64,000 nt of DNA from Pseudomonas borbori (GTDB lineage Bacteria > Pseudomonadota > Gammaproteobacteria > Pseudomonadales > Pseudomonadaceae), in the NCBI RefSeq assembly GCF_900115555.1, contig NZ_FOWX01000024.1, forward strand, positions 22,999 to 86,998. Direction: 5' to 3'. Shown here piece by piece: positions 17,186 to 25,777 of the stretch. The translations under genes were made by a program, and so were the position numbers. How positions within the stretch are numbered: position 1 is the stretch's first letter; every line of letters starts with the position of its first letter. Below the pieces are notes generated by a model that worked only from the letters and a program-made list of their open reading frames with translations, was not told where the DNA came from and did not search any database.

Positions 17186-17848
17186 ATGACCAATCGCACC
17201 CTCAGCCTCGATGACAACCTCTACCGCTACCTGCTCGACGTGTCCCTGCGCGAAACGCCGCTGCTCAAGCGCCTGCGCGACGAGACGGCGCAATTGGCCA
17301 ACGCCCAGTGGCAGATCGCTCCCGAACAGGGCCAGTTCATGGCGCTGCTGGTGCAGTTGAGCGGTGCTCGGCGGATTCTCGAAGTCGGTACCTTCACCGG
17401 CTACAGCGCCCTGTGCATGGCCCAGGCCATGGGCGAGGAGGGGCGGATGATCTGCTGCGATCTCCCCGGCGACTACAACGCCACCGCCGAGCGCTACTGG
17501 CGCGAAGCCGGCCTCGCCGGGCGTATCGAGCAACGCCTGGCACCAGCCCTGGATACCCTCGCGGCACTGGAAACCGAAGGACAGGCCGGCAGTTTCGACC
17601 TGATCTTCATCGACGCGGACAAAGCCAACTACCCGGCCTATCTGGAGTACGCCCTGCGCCTGCTGCGCCAGGGCGGCCTGATTCTGTTCGACAACACCCT
17701 GTGGAGCGGCCGGGTGCTGGAGCAGAACCCGGACAGCGAAGACACCCGCGCCATCCAGGCCCTCAACCTGGCCCTGAAAGACGATCAGCGCCTCGACCTG
17801 TCGCTGCTGCCGCTCGGTGACGGCCTGAGCCTGTGCCGCAAGCGCTGA
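17186..17848 (+). CDS. Class I SAM-dependent O-methyltransferase (caffeoyl-CoA OMT type)
   Basis: A 220-residue methyltransferase_3 family protein. It has RILEVGTFTGYSALCMAQAM (SAM-binding motif I, about residue 64), FDLIFIDADKANYPAYLEYAL (metal-binding Asp and Lys), and LILFDNTLWSGRVLE. Enzymes of this type methylate catechol-like or amino-hydroxy substrates with Mg; the natural substrate in Pseudomonas is unknown. Start 17186 has GGAG 6 nt upstream; an in-frame ATG 12 bp earlier overlaps that site. Confidence 0.9.
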   Translation: MTNRTLSLDDNLYRYLLDVSLRETPLLKRLRDETAQLANAQWQIAPEQGQFMALLVQLSGARRILEVGTFTGYSALCMAQAMGEEGRMICCDLPGDYNATAERYWREAGLAGRIEQRLAPALDTLAALETEGQAGSFDLIFIDADKANYPAYLEYALRLLRQGGLILFDNTLWSGRVLEQNPDSEDTRAIQALNLALKDDQRLDLSLLPLGDGLSLCRKR

Positions 17849-17922
17849 ACTCGATCTGTAGTGCCGGATTGTCGGGTTACTGTAGCTGCCGCTCCGGCGG
17901 ATGGGGGTATATACAGCTGTTC

Positions 17923-18129
17923 ATGGTGCCTGCTCCATGCCTGTGTGGTCCATTGCGTCGTGTCAGCCGCGGCGCGAGCAGGCTCTACGACAATGCGCTT
18001 ATAGTTGCCGGGCTTGATGTCGCTCAGTATTCGCTGCTGAAGAACCTTGCATCACCAGTCTGGCCGAAGCCGTGGCTGGAGCGCAGCACGCCCGGGCGTA
18101 ACCTGTGGGTGCTCGAGTTGCAGGCTTGA
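17923..18129 (+). pseudogene. Decayed MarR-family transcriptional regulator
   Basis: A 69-codon remnant recognisable as MarR: CGPLRRVSRGASRLYDNAL matches the N-terminal helix, GLDVAQYSLLKNLA the first winged-helix segment, and LERSTPGRNLWVLEL the recognition helix. Between the last two, the reading frame gives nonsense, while a shifted frame gives ITSLAEAV, the expected helix. It therefore carries compensating frameshifts and ends early, lacking the wing and dimer helices. It lies just upstream of an MFS transporter, a classic MarR target position. Confidence 0.65.
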
Positions 18130-18235
18130 CGCGACGCATCGGCCGCAGCGCCTCGATGGCGTTGCTCGGTGACCTGGAAACGCGCGACTTATTTTTCTCG
18201 ATAAAGCGGGCGTCTGCCCGCGAAAGGACGCTTTT

Positions 18236-19444
18236 ATGACTGCCGTTTGGCGCAAGAGTGGTTGGGTTCTCCTCGGCGCTTCCCTGATCCTGGCGCTGTC
18301 GCTGGGTATTCGCCATGGCTTCGGTCTGTTTTTGCCGCCGATGAGCATTGAATTCGGCTGGGGGCGCGAGGTATTCGCCTTCGCCATCGCCCTGCAGAAC
18401 CTGATCTGGGGCCTGACCCAGCCGTTCACCGGCGCCTTGGCCGATCGCTTCGGCGCGCAGCGTACGGTGATCGTCGGCGGCATTCTCTATGCCCTTGGTC
18501 TGGTATGCATGGGGCTGGCCGATTCGCCCTGGACGCTGTCCTTGAGTGCCGGTCTGTTGATCGGCATCGGCCTGTCCGGCACCTCGTTCTCGGTGATCCT
18601 CGGGGTGGTGGGGCGTGCAGTGCCCGCGGAGAAGCGCAGCATGGCCATGGGCATTGCTGCAGCGGCCGGCTCACTCGGTCAGTTCGCCATGCTGCCGGGC
18701 ACCCTGGGCCTGATCAGTTGGCTCGGCTGGTCCGTTGCCTTGCTCGCCCTGGGTCTGCTGGTGGCCCTGATCGTGCCGCTGGCAGCGATGATCAAGGACA
18801 GCCCGTCGCCGGTCCTGGCCCATGAGCAAAGCCTGGGCGAAGCATTGCGCGAAGCCTGCGCCCATTCGGGCTTCTGGTTGCTGGCGCTGGGCTTTTTCGT
18901 CTGCGGTTTCCAGGTGGTGTTTATCGGCGTGCACCTGCCGGCCTATCTGGTCGATCAGCATCTGCCGGCGCTGGTGGGGACCACGGTGCTGGCGCTGATC
19001 GGCTTGTTCAACGTGTTCGGCACCTACACGGCCGGCTGGCTCGGTGGGCGCATGTCCAAGCCGCGTCTGCTGACGGGCCTGTACCTGGCGCGGGCGGTGG
19101 TAATCGCGGCGTTCATCCTGACCCCGCTGAGCACCTGGAGCGCCTATGCTTTTGGCATCGCCATGGGTTTGCTGTGGTTGGCCACCGTGCCGTTGACCAA
19201 CGGCACGGTGGCGACCCTGTTCGGCGTGCGCAACCTGTCTATGCTCGGTGGTATCGTGTTCCTCTTTCATCAGATCGGCGCGTTCCTGGGCGGCTGGTTG
19301 GGTGGCTACCTGTACGACCGCACCGGCAGCTATGATCTGGTCTGGCAGATCGCGATTCTGCTCAGCTTGCTGGCTGCCGCCCTCAATTGGCCGGTGCGTG
19401 AGCAGCCGGTAGCGCGTTTACGCAACCTGGAGGCTGGCGTATGA
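18236..19444 (+). CDS. MFS transporter
   Basis: A 402-residue major facilitator with 12 predicted membrane segments. The loop 2-3 motif GALADRFGAQRTVIVGG (about residue 64) and the cytoplasmic repeat GWLGGRMSKPRLL in the second half are typical. The substrate is not evident. AAGGA precedes ATG 18236. Its stop overlaps the start of a 41-aa gene by 4 bp. The upstream MarR gene is decayed, so expression may be constitutive. Confidence 0.9.
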   Translation: MTAVWRKSGWVLLGASLILALSLGIRHGFGLFLPPMSIEFGWGREVFAFAIALQNLIWGLTQPFTGALADRFGAQRTVIVGGILYALGLVCMGLADSPWTLSLSAGLLIGIGLSGTSFSVILGVVGRAVPAEKRSMAMGIAAAAGSLGQFAMLPGTLGLISWLGWSVALLALGLLVALIVPLAAMIKDSPSPVLAHEQSLGEALREACAHSGFWLLALGFFVCGFQVVFIGVHLPAYLVDQHLPALVGTTVLALIGLFNVFGTYTAGWLGGRMSKPRLLTGLYLARAVVIAAFILTPLSTWSAYAFGIAMGLLWLATVPLTNGTVATLFGVRNLSMLGGIVFLFHQIGAFLGGWLGGYLYDRTGSYDLVWQIAILLSLLAAALNWPVREQPVARLRNLEAGV

Positions 19445-19566
19445 ATACCCACAATCTGCTGAGTGTCGGCCTGGCATTGCTCGGTTCCCTGGCTCTCGGG
19501 CTGATCTGGTGGGGCTGGCAGCAGAGTGGTCTGGCCTTCCTGCAACTGGGCATGGCGGTATGTTGA
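19441..19566 (+). CDS. 41-residue single-span membrane protein coupled to the MFS gene
   Basis: A small reading frame starting at the ATGA overlap with the MFS stop and ending TGTTGA. The product begins MNTHNLLSVGLALLGSLALG and contains one hydrophobic span of about 20 residues, with Trp-Trp-Gly-Trp after it. The translational coupling and membrane span suggest a small accessory subunit of the transporter, or just a conserved small protein. No family is recognised. Confidence 0.55.
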   Translation: MNTHNLLSVGLALLGSLALGLIWWGWQQSGLAFLQLGMAVC

Positions 19567-19660
19567 GCGCGGCGCCTGGCGCGGCCTGTCAGTCGTCGCC
19601 GATTGCCCTTGAGCTTGGTTGGGCGTAGCGTCCAATCGATCTGTTACCGAGGGTTTTGCC

Positions 19661-20203
19661 ATGCTGCTGCGCAGCGCTGTCGTGTCCTTGTTGCTCGTGG
19701 CCCCAACGCTGGCCGCCGAGTGCCCGAGCATGCTGCAAGGCGAGTTGCCCAAGCTGCGCAGCAAGGACCGCATCGACCTGTGCGAGCAATTCGCCGGCAA
19801 GCCGCTGCTGGTGGTCAATACCGCCAGTTTCTGCGGCTTCACCCCGCAGTTCAAAGGCCTCGAGGCGCTGTATCAGCGCTACAAGGGCCAGGGCCTGGAA
19901 GTGCTCGGCGTGCCCTCGGACGACTTCAAGCAGGAGTCGGACGATGCCGAGGAAACCGCCAAGGTCTGTTACGTCGACTACGGCGTGACCTTCAGCATGA
20001 GCCAAACCCAGCCTGTCACCGGCGCCCAGGCGATTCCGTTGTTCAAGGAACTGGCCGCGCAGAGCCAGGCGCCGCGCTGGAACTTCAGCAAATATGTGGT
20101 GGACCGCCAGGGCCGGGTGGTCGCCAGTTTCTCCAGCCGCACCCTGGCGGACGATCCCGAGTTGATCGCTGCGGTGGAAAAGGCCATCGCCTCGGCACCT
20201 TGA
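19661..20203 (+). CDS. Exported glutathione peroxidase-like protein
   Basis: A 180-residue protein with a signal peptide (residues 1-19, LLVAPTLAAE) followed by a glutathione peroxidase fold. The peroxidatic Cys is in VVNTASFCGFTPQFKGLE (about residue 54), followed by GVPSDDFKQE and WNFSKYVVDRQG, where the Gln and Trp positions of the family would lie. It would reduce peroxides in the periplasm, probably with thioredoxin-like donors. Start 19661 has GAGGG 8 nt upstream. Confidence 0.88.
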   Translation: MLLRSAVVSLLLVAPTLAAECPSMLQGELPKLRSKDRIDLCEQFAGKPLLVVNTASFCGFTPQFKGLEALYQRYKGQGLEVLGVPSDDFKQESDDAEETAKVCYVDYGVTFSMSQTQPVTGAQAIPLFKELAAQSQAPRWNFSKYVVDRQGRVVASFSSRTLADDPELIAAVEKAIASAP

Positions 20204-20257
20204 GCCGGTAGCTTCACCCATCTGGGCGATGGGCGGGCCATCCTCGTCTCCTTAAAG

Positions 20258-20295
20258 TGTGGGCACGCCGGACGCAGTCACCCGGCGTGCCCACA
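20258..20295. promoter_or_regulatory. Perfect 14-bp hairpin in the lipA leader
   Basis: The arms TGTGGGCACGCCGG (20258-20271) and its exact complement (20282-20295) enclose a 10-nt loop. The hairpin lies 21 bp before the lipase start and just ahead of the AAGGAGG ribosome site. There is no T run, so it is either a terminator of the peroxidase gene working with Rho, or an mRNA-stability or processing element for lipA. Confidence 0.55.
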
Positions 20296-20316
20296 AGAAC
20301 AATAAGGAGGCACCCC

Positions 20317-21243
20317 ATGCGTCGCGTTATCTGCACTGCTTTAGCCGCCGTTGCCCTGGTCGGCGCGGTCGAGACCCAGGCCGGCTACACCCAGACCAAG
20401 TACCCGATCGTGCTGGTACACGGCATCACCGGCTTCGACACCATCGGCGGTCTGGTCAATTACTTCCACACCATTCCCTGGAACCTCGAGCGCGACGGGG
20501 CCAAGGTCTACGTCGCCAGCGTCGCCGCGTTCAACGACAGCGAGCAGCGCGGCGCCGAACTGGCCCGGCAGATCGTGCCCTGGGCCGGTGCCAATGGCGG
20601 CAAGGTCAACCTGATCGGCCACAGCCAAGGCTCGCCGACTTCGCGGGTAGCGGCCTCCTTGCGCCCGGACCTGGTGGCCTCGGTGACCTCGATCAATGGC
20701 GTCAACAAGGGCTCCAAGGTCGCCGACGTGGTGCGCGGCGTGGTGCCGCCGGACAGCGCCATCGAAGGCGGCGCCAGTGCCATCGCCAATGCCCTGGGTG
20801 CGGTGATCAACCTGTTGTCCGGCAGCAACAATCCGCAGGACGGCCTGGCCGCCCTGGAAACCCTGGCCACCCCCGGCACCACGGCCCTCAACAGCCGCCA
20901 TCCGTGGGGCGTGAACAACGCCAGCTACTGCGCCAAATCCAGCGAAGTGCACAACGTGCGCGGCTACAACATCCGCTATTTCTCCTGGACCGGCAATTCC
21001 TCCTACACCAACATCTTCGACGCGGTCGATCCGTTCCTGGCCATCACCGGCCTGGCCTTCGCCGGCGAGAAGAACGACGGCCTGGTTGGCGTCTGTGCGA
21101 CCTACCTGGGCCAGGTGCTCGGCGACAGCTACCACATGAACCACGTCGATGCGATCAATCACCTGTTCGGTATCCGCGGCTGGACCGAGCCGGTCTCGTT
21201 GTATCGCCAGCATGCCAACCGCCTGAAGAACAAAGGCGTCTGA
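20317..21243 (+). CDS. lipA: Secreted triacylglycerol lipase (family I)
   Basis: A 308-residue alpha/beta hydrolase. Signal peptide to about residue 23 (ETQAG); YPIVLVHGITGF carries the oxyanion-hole HG; the nucleophile elbow is GHSQGSPTSR (Ser about residue 108); the acid is expected in the GEKNDGLVG region and the His in NHVDAINHLFG. Two cysteines (NASYCAKS and GVCATYLG) would form the family disulfide. AAGGAGG precedes ATG 20317. The dedicated foldase gene follows 47 bp later. Export is normally Sec then type II secretion. Confidence 0.93.
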   Translation: MRRVICTALAAVALVGAVETQAGYTQTKYPIVLVHGITGFDTIGGLVNYFHTIPWNLERDGAKVYVASVAAFNDSEQRGAELARQIVPWAGANGGKVNLIGHSQGSPTSRVAASLRPDLVASVTSINGVNKGSKVADVVRGVVPPDSAIEGGASAIANALGAVINLLSGSNNPQDGLAALETLATPGTTALNSRHPWGVNNASYCAKSSEVHNVRGYNIRYFSWTGNSSYTNIFDAVDPFLAITGLAFAGEKNDGLVGVCATYLGQVLGDSYHMNHVDAINHLFGIRGWTEPVSLYRQHANRLKNKGV

Positions 21244-21290
21244 TCCTTGCCACGCCGGCGGGCTGTCCAGCAGCCCGTCTTGGAGGTCGC

Positions 21291-22361
21291 ATGCCCCTGC
21301 CGATCCGTTCCATCGCCGCGCTGGTCGTGCTGGTCATCGGTGCCGCTGCACTGACGCTCTACTGGCAATGGCCGCAGCAGGCCGTGGTCCAGGTCGATTC
21401 GGCCAGCCAGGACGAACCTGTCGCTCCGCTCATTGCCAGCCCCTTGCCGGGTCAGCCGGCGCCAACGGCTGACGCCCCGGCCACGCCGTCGGCATTGCTG
21501 CCGGGCTTGGGCGGCACCGAGGTCGATGGCGAACTGAAGAGCGACAGCGCCGGTAACCTGCAGCTCGACCTGGCGCTGCGCGACTATTTCGATTACTTCC
21601 TCAGCGCTGTCGACCAGGCCGGGCTGGATGCCTCGGTCGAGGCCTTGCTGGCCGATGCCGGCGGGCGCCTGCAGGAGCCGGCGCTGGGCCAGCTGGTCGG
21701 CCTGCTTGGCGACTATCTGGAGTACAAGCGCGCCAGCCTGGCGCTGCTGCAGCAACCCTTGGGCGCCCACCAGCAAGCCCAGCCGCAAGGGCAGTTGCTG
21801 GCGTTGCAGCAGGCCTTCGACAGCCTGGCCCAGTTGCGCCGCAGCCACTTTTCACCGGACGCGGTGGAGGCCTTGTTCGGCGCCGAAGAGGTCTATGCGC
21901 GTTACACCCTCGACAGCCTGGCGCTAGTCGCCCGCGACGATTTGAGCGAGCAGGGCAAAGCCGCCGCCCAGGAGCGCCTGCGCGAGCAATTGCCGGCGGC
22001 CATGCGCGCCAGTGAGGAGCGGCAGAGCCAGGCCCAGGCACAGCAGGCGCAAAGCGAACGGTTGTGGCGCGAGGGGGCGAGCGAGGAACAGGTGCGCCAG
22101 GCATTGGCTTTGTCCTATGATCCGTCGACTGTCGAGCGCCTGCTGCTCGAGCAGCGCACTGAGCGCGCCTGGCAGCAGCGCTACACGGCCTATCGCGAGC
22201 AACTGGCCACGCTGCGCAGCACCGGTCTGAGCCCGGCGGACCAGCAGCATGAGCAGCAGCGTCTGCGCCAGCGCCTGTTCGACGCCGCCGATCAACACCG
22301 AGTCGACACCTATGATGCGATTGCCGCCAAACAGCAGGACCGCGCCCCCGCCGAGCCTTGA
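21291..22361 (+). CDS. lifO: Lipase-specific foldase (steric chaperone)
   Basis: A 356-residue membrane-anchored lipase chaperone. An N-terminal membrane anchor (residues 8-26) is followed by a Pro/Ala-rich linker to about 70, then the helical foldase domain. The family signature RxxFDYxLSA is present as LRDYFDYFLSAVDQAG (about residue 97). The C-terminal half is long amphipathic helices rich in Gln and Glu. It folds the LipA made from the gene just upstream. TGGAGG precedes the ATG. Confidence 0.92.
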   Translation: MPLPIRSIAALVVLVIGAAALTLYWQWPQQAVVQVDSASQDEPVAPLIASPLPGQPAPTADAPATPSALLPGLGGTEVDGELKSDSAGNLQLDLALRDYFDYFLSAVDQAGLDASVEALLADAGGRLQEPALGQLVGLLGDYLEYKRASLALLQQPLGAHQQAQPQGQLLALQQAFDSLAQLRRSHFSPDAVEALFGAEEVYARYTLDSLALVARDDLSEQGKAAAQERLREQLPAAMRASEERQSQAQAQQAQSERLWREGASEEQVRQALALSYDPSTVERLLLEQRTERAWQQRYTAYREQLATLRSTGLSPADQQHEQQRLRQRLFDAADQHRVDTYDAIAAKQQDRAPAEP

Positions 22362-22394
22362 TCGCCAGTCGCTCGCACGGGCGGCCGCGCAGCC

Positions 22395-24152
22395 ATGAGG
22401 CTGGAGCAGGAAGAACGTCTGTTGCTGGCGCAACAGCGCCGTGGTTACCGGCGTTTGTGTTTCGTTGCCGAGCTGGAGCAGGGCTTCGTCGAGCACCGGG
22501 TACAGCGCATCCATCGCCGTTTGTTGCTGATCGTCGGCACCGCGATTGTCTTCCAGCTGATCTACAGCGCCCTCGATCTGCTGCTGATGCCGCTGGCGGT
22601 GGGGCTGTCGGCGATGCCCCTGCGGGTGCTGGGCATCCTTGGCGTGCTGGCGGCGTTCGTCTACTGTCGGCGCCCGCAGAGCCCGCCACGCCGGGCGTTG
22701 TTCGCCTACACCGCCGCCTATGCGCTGAACGGCGCCTGTGTGGCGCTGATCATCCACCTGTGCTGGGTTCAGGGCGAGGCCATGCCCTATGACGGCCTGT
22801 TTCTGATCCTGTTGTTCGGTTACGTGCTGCTCGGCGTCTCGTTTCGCGCCGTGAGCCTGGCGGCCTGGAGCTTCTGCCTGCTGTTCCTGGCGCTTGGATT
22901 GCTGCTGACCGAGCCGGGTAGCCAGTTGGCTTATCAGGGCCTGTTTCTGATCTGCGCCAACCTGATCGGCAGTGTCGGTGCCTACCTGCAGGAGCACGGG
23001 CAGCGCGGCGCCTGGCTCAACCTGCGCCTGCTCGACCTGGCGCGGCAGCGCGCCGAAGCCGACGACGCACGCAAGCTGCGTCTGCTCGCGGCGGCCAGCC
23101 ATGATCTGCGCCAGCCGCTGAACGCCATGGGCCTGTATGCCCAGCACCTGCTCGAGCAAAGCCGGGAACCGGGCATCCGTCGGGTCAGCGCTCGTCTGGC
23201 AACTTCGGTGGAGCAACTTAGCCGCCTGCTGCAATCGCTGCTCGACTACAGCCGCCTGACCTTGCCCGGCGGGGTGCAGGCCAAGCTGGAAGTGTTCGCC
23301 CTGCGTCCGCTGCTCGAACGCCTGAGCGGCGAAACCCGCAGCGAAGCCGAGCTGCAGGGCGTCGAGCTGGATCTGCAGTGCGCGGATCTATGGGTGCGCA
23401 GCGACCCGTTGCTGCTCGAACGGGTGCTGCGCAATCTGCTCAACAATGCCTTGCGCCATGCCCAGGCGCGGCGCGTGACGCTAAGCGCCCGGGCGGAGGC
23501 GGGCAGCGTGTTGCTGGAGGTCGCCGACGACGGCCGTGGTCTGACGGCGCAAGATCAGGCACAAATTTTCGAGGAATTCCGCCAACTGGATAACCCCGGG
23601 CGCAATGCCGAGCGCGGCCTGGGCCTCGGTCTGGCCATCGTCCAGCAGCTGGCCGCGCTGCTGGAGCATCCGCTGCAGCTGGACTCCAGTCCGGGCCAGG
23701 GCGCCCGTTTCGCAGTGCGCCTGCCGCGCGCCGCCGTGGGGGAGTGGCAGCCAGCCAAGCCGGTCGGCGCCGCCTTGCATGGTCGGGTCTTGCTGCTGGA
23801 GGACGACGAAGCCGGGCGCGAGGCCTTGTCCGGGCTGTTGCGCCGCTGGGGTTGCGAGGTCTGGGCCTGCGCCGACCTGCAAGCGGCCCTGGCATGCCTG
23901 GCAGAGGCATCGCCGCAATTGTTGATCAGCGATTACCGCCTGGCCGCCAGCGAAGACGGCCTGTGCGCCATCGAGCGCCTGCGCGAGGAGGCCGGGAGCA
24001 TGCTTCCGGCCCTGCTGGTCAGCGCCGATATCAGCCCCGAGTTGCAGGAGCGCTGCCTGCCCGCCCACGTCACCCTGCTCGGCAAACCCCTGCTGCCGGC
24101 ACGTTTGCGCCAGGCGCTGGCGGTGCTGTTGCCGGTTGCTGAAAAAGCCTAG
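22395..24152 (+). CDS. Hybrid sensor histidine kinase / response regulator
   Basis: A 585-residue membrane kinase. About six hydrophobic segments occupy residues 40-205 without a recognised sensor domain. HisKA follows, with the H-box AASHDLRQPLNAMGLYAQ (His near residue 236), then HATPase_c (N-box NLLNNALRHAQ, G-boxes ADDGRGL and GLGLGLAIV) and a C-terminal receiver (VLLLEDDEAG; phospho-Asp in LLISDYRLA). It starts 33 bp after the foldase gene and faces a LuxR-type regulator whose gene ends 92 bp beyond its stop. Signal and regulon are unknown. Confidence 0.88.
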   Translation: MRLEQEERLLLAQQRRGYRRLCFVAELEQGFVEHRVQRIHRRLLLIVGTAIVFQLIYSALDLLLMPLAVGLSAMPLRVLGILGVLAAFVYCRRPQSPPRRALFAYTAAYALNGACVALIIHLCWVQGEAMPYDGLFLILLFGYVLLGVSFRAVSLAAWSFCLLFLALGLLLTEPGSQLAYQGLFLICANLIGSVGAYLQEHGQRGAWLNLRLLDLARQRAEADDARKLRLLAAASHDLRQPLNAMGLYAQHLLEQSREPGIRRVSARLATSVEQLSRLLQSLLDYSRLTLPGGVQAKLEVFALRPLLERLSGETRSEAELQGVELDLQCADLWVRSDPLLLERVLRNLLNNALRHAQARRVTLSARAEAGSVLLEVADDGRGLTAQDQAQIFEEFRQLDNPGRNAERGLGLGLAIVQQLAALLEHPLQLDSSPGQGARFAVRLPRAAVGEWQPAKPVGAALHGRVLLLEDDEAGREALSGLLRRWGCEVWACADLQAALACLAEASPQLLISDYRLAASEDGLCAIERLREEAGSMLPALLVSADISPELQERCLPAHVTLLGKPLLPARLRQALAVLLPVAEKA

Positions 24153-24244
24153 AAACGGAACGCCGGCCGGCCGCTCCTGCAGCCAGGTAGATCCTATGTT
24201 TATTTGCAAGACCTGCGATTTCGTAGGGTGGATGCTGTAGAGCT

Positions 24245-24862
24245 CTACAACCATCCGCGCTGGCGAGCGGCGCTGACGCAGGCGGTGCGGGTGTGCACGT
24301 CGAGTTCCTGGAACAGGGTCTTCAGGTGGGTTTTGATCGTGTCTTCGGAAACCCCCAGTTGTCGGCTGATGGCCTTGTTCGGCAAGCCGTCGGCCAGCAG
24401 CAGGAGAATCTGCGATTGGCGGGGCGTGAGGGGTGGTTTTTCGCCGGCCGCCGGCGCCGGCAGGGTTTCCCCGAGCAGCACGCGGGTCACCGCCTGACGC
24501 AGGTCGTCGCTGTTGGCGCTTTTCGGGATAAAACCCAGGGCGCCTGCGGTCAGCGCCGCCTGAACATCCAGATTCGAGTCGCTGGCACTGAGAATCGCCA
24601 CCGGGGTCAGGCGCCCTTGTTGCTGCCAGCGTTGCAGCAGTTCGAGGCCGGCTACGTCCGGCAGGCGCAAATCCAGCAGTATCAGGTCGAAATCGTGCCG
24701 GCGCAGACAGGCCTCGGCTTCGCCGGCGTTCTGTGCGGTCTGGATCTGCAGGTCAGGGCAGAGCGGCGCCAGGGCCAGGCTGAGACCGTCGAGAAAGATC
24801 CGATGGTCATCCACCAGCAACAGGCGAAGCTGGTCGGGCAGGGCAGTACAGAGTGCTGTCAT
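24245..24862 (-). CDS. NarL/LuxR-type response regulator
   Basis: A 205-residue regulator. Receiver domain: acidic pair VDDH, phospho-Asp in LILLDLRLPDV (about residue 60), Thr/Ser and Lys in ILSASDS and FIPKSANS. The C-terminal GerE helix-turn-helix is LTPRQSQILLLLADGLPNKAISRQLGVSEDTIKTHL, read in two parts from about residue 143. It is convergent with the hybrid kinase and is its likely partner. Start at 24862; a GTG at the same place is not needed. Confidence 0.9.
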   Translation of the reverse strand: MTALCTALPDQLRLLLVDDHRIFLDGLSLALAPLCPDLQIQTAQNAGEAEACLRRHDFDLILLDLRLPDVAGLELLQRWQQQGRLTPVAILSASDSNLDVQAALTAGALGFIPKSANSDDLRQAVTRVLLGETLPAPAAGEKPPLTPRQSQILLLLADGLPNKAISRQLGVSEDTIKTHLKTLFQELDVHTRTACVSAARQRGWL

Positions 24863-25019
24863 GGCAGTTTCACGCGGTTTTTTGTGGGGCGAGTGTAGCG
24901 CAAAGTGCTGGCTGGTTTAGGCGCCAGGTCACTAATAGGGGAGGGGAGGGGGCATGTAAGAGCCAGCTTGCTGGCGATCCGCCCACCGCCGCCGAAAGTC
25001 GCCCCTGCAGGCTGCCGGG

Positions 25020-25499
25020 TCAGGCGACCGCGCTGAAGCTGCCGATGCAGCGTTGCCAGGCTTCGATGAAGTCGCGCGGGTGGCCCTGTGGGCGAAATAC
25101 CCGGCACCAGACCCGGGCCAGGGCGAACAGGTCGTCTGCAGCGGGCAATTCGCGCTGTTCCACCTCGATCAGCATCCAGGCGATGGCGGTGGCGTAACGC
25201 AGGTTGACCGTCAGTTCCAGGTGTGGCGCTGCCAGAAAAGCGTGCTGGCTGGCCAGGCCGCGGATCTGGCTGGCCAGGTCCGGATCGAGTGCCAGATACT
25301 GATCCCACAGCTGTTGATGGCGCAGTTCGGCGATGCGGTAGAGGCCATGGCCGCCCTGGTCGTCGAGCGCCGAACCCAGCGCCGACTGGCAGGCGGCGGC
25401 GCCCAGGAGCAGGGCTTCGGCAGCAGGTGAGTGACGCCCCAGATAGATCAGCGTGGGGCGTATGACGTGCTGGATCAACTCGCAGGCTGCAATTCCCAT
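25020..25499 (-). CDS. Conserved hypothetical helical protein
   Basis: A 159-residue soluble, mainly helical protein (MGIAACELIQHVIRPTLIYL at the start) with no signal peptide or recognised motif. Codon use is like the neighbours, so it looks real. It is monocistronic, with an AT-rich presumed promoter zone at 25600-25680. I cannot assign a function. Confidence 0.65.
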   Translation of the reverse strand: MGIAACELIQHVIRPTLIYLGRHSPAAEALLLGAAACQSALGSALDDQGGHGLYRIAELRHQQLWDQYLALDPDLASQIRGLASQHAFLAAPHLELTVNLRYATAIAWMLIEVEQRELPAADDLFALARVWCRVFRPQGHPRDFIEAWQRCIGSFSAVA

Positions 25500-25777
25500 A
25501 TAGCCCTCGCGAAAAATGACCGGTGGGGCCGGGGCGCGTGGCAGCTTGTGGTCATTCTTGGAAAGGCCCCACCGGAAGCGGACTTAGCCGCTTGATTTGA
25601 AGTCTAGTGCGACCTTTCGTTTGTAAAAGACTGTTTTTAAATTGTTTTATGCTTTCTGTTATTACCTATATTCCACTTGGTGCTTAGAGCGAGCGGGCGG
25701 CGATCCGCTCGCAGGCAGGGCGCCTCGGAGCGTAGCGACAGCCCGCCAGTTGTGTGCCGAGTCGTCTCGGATAGCCC

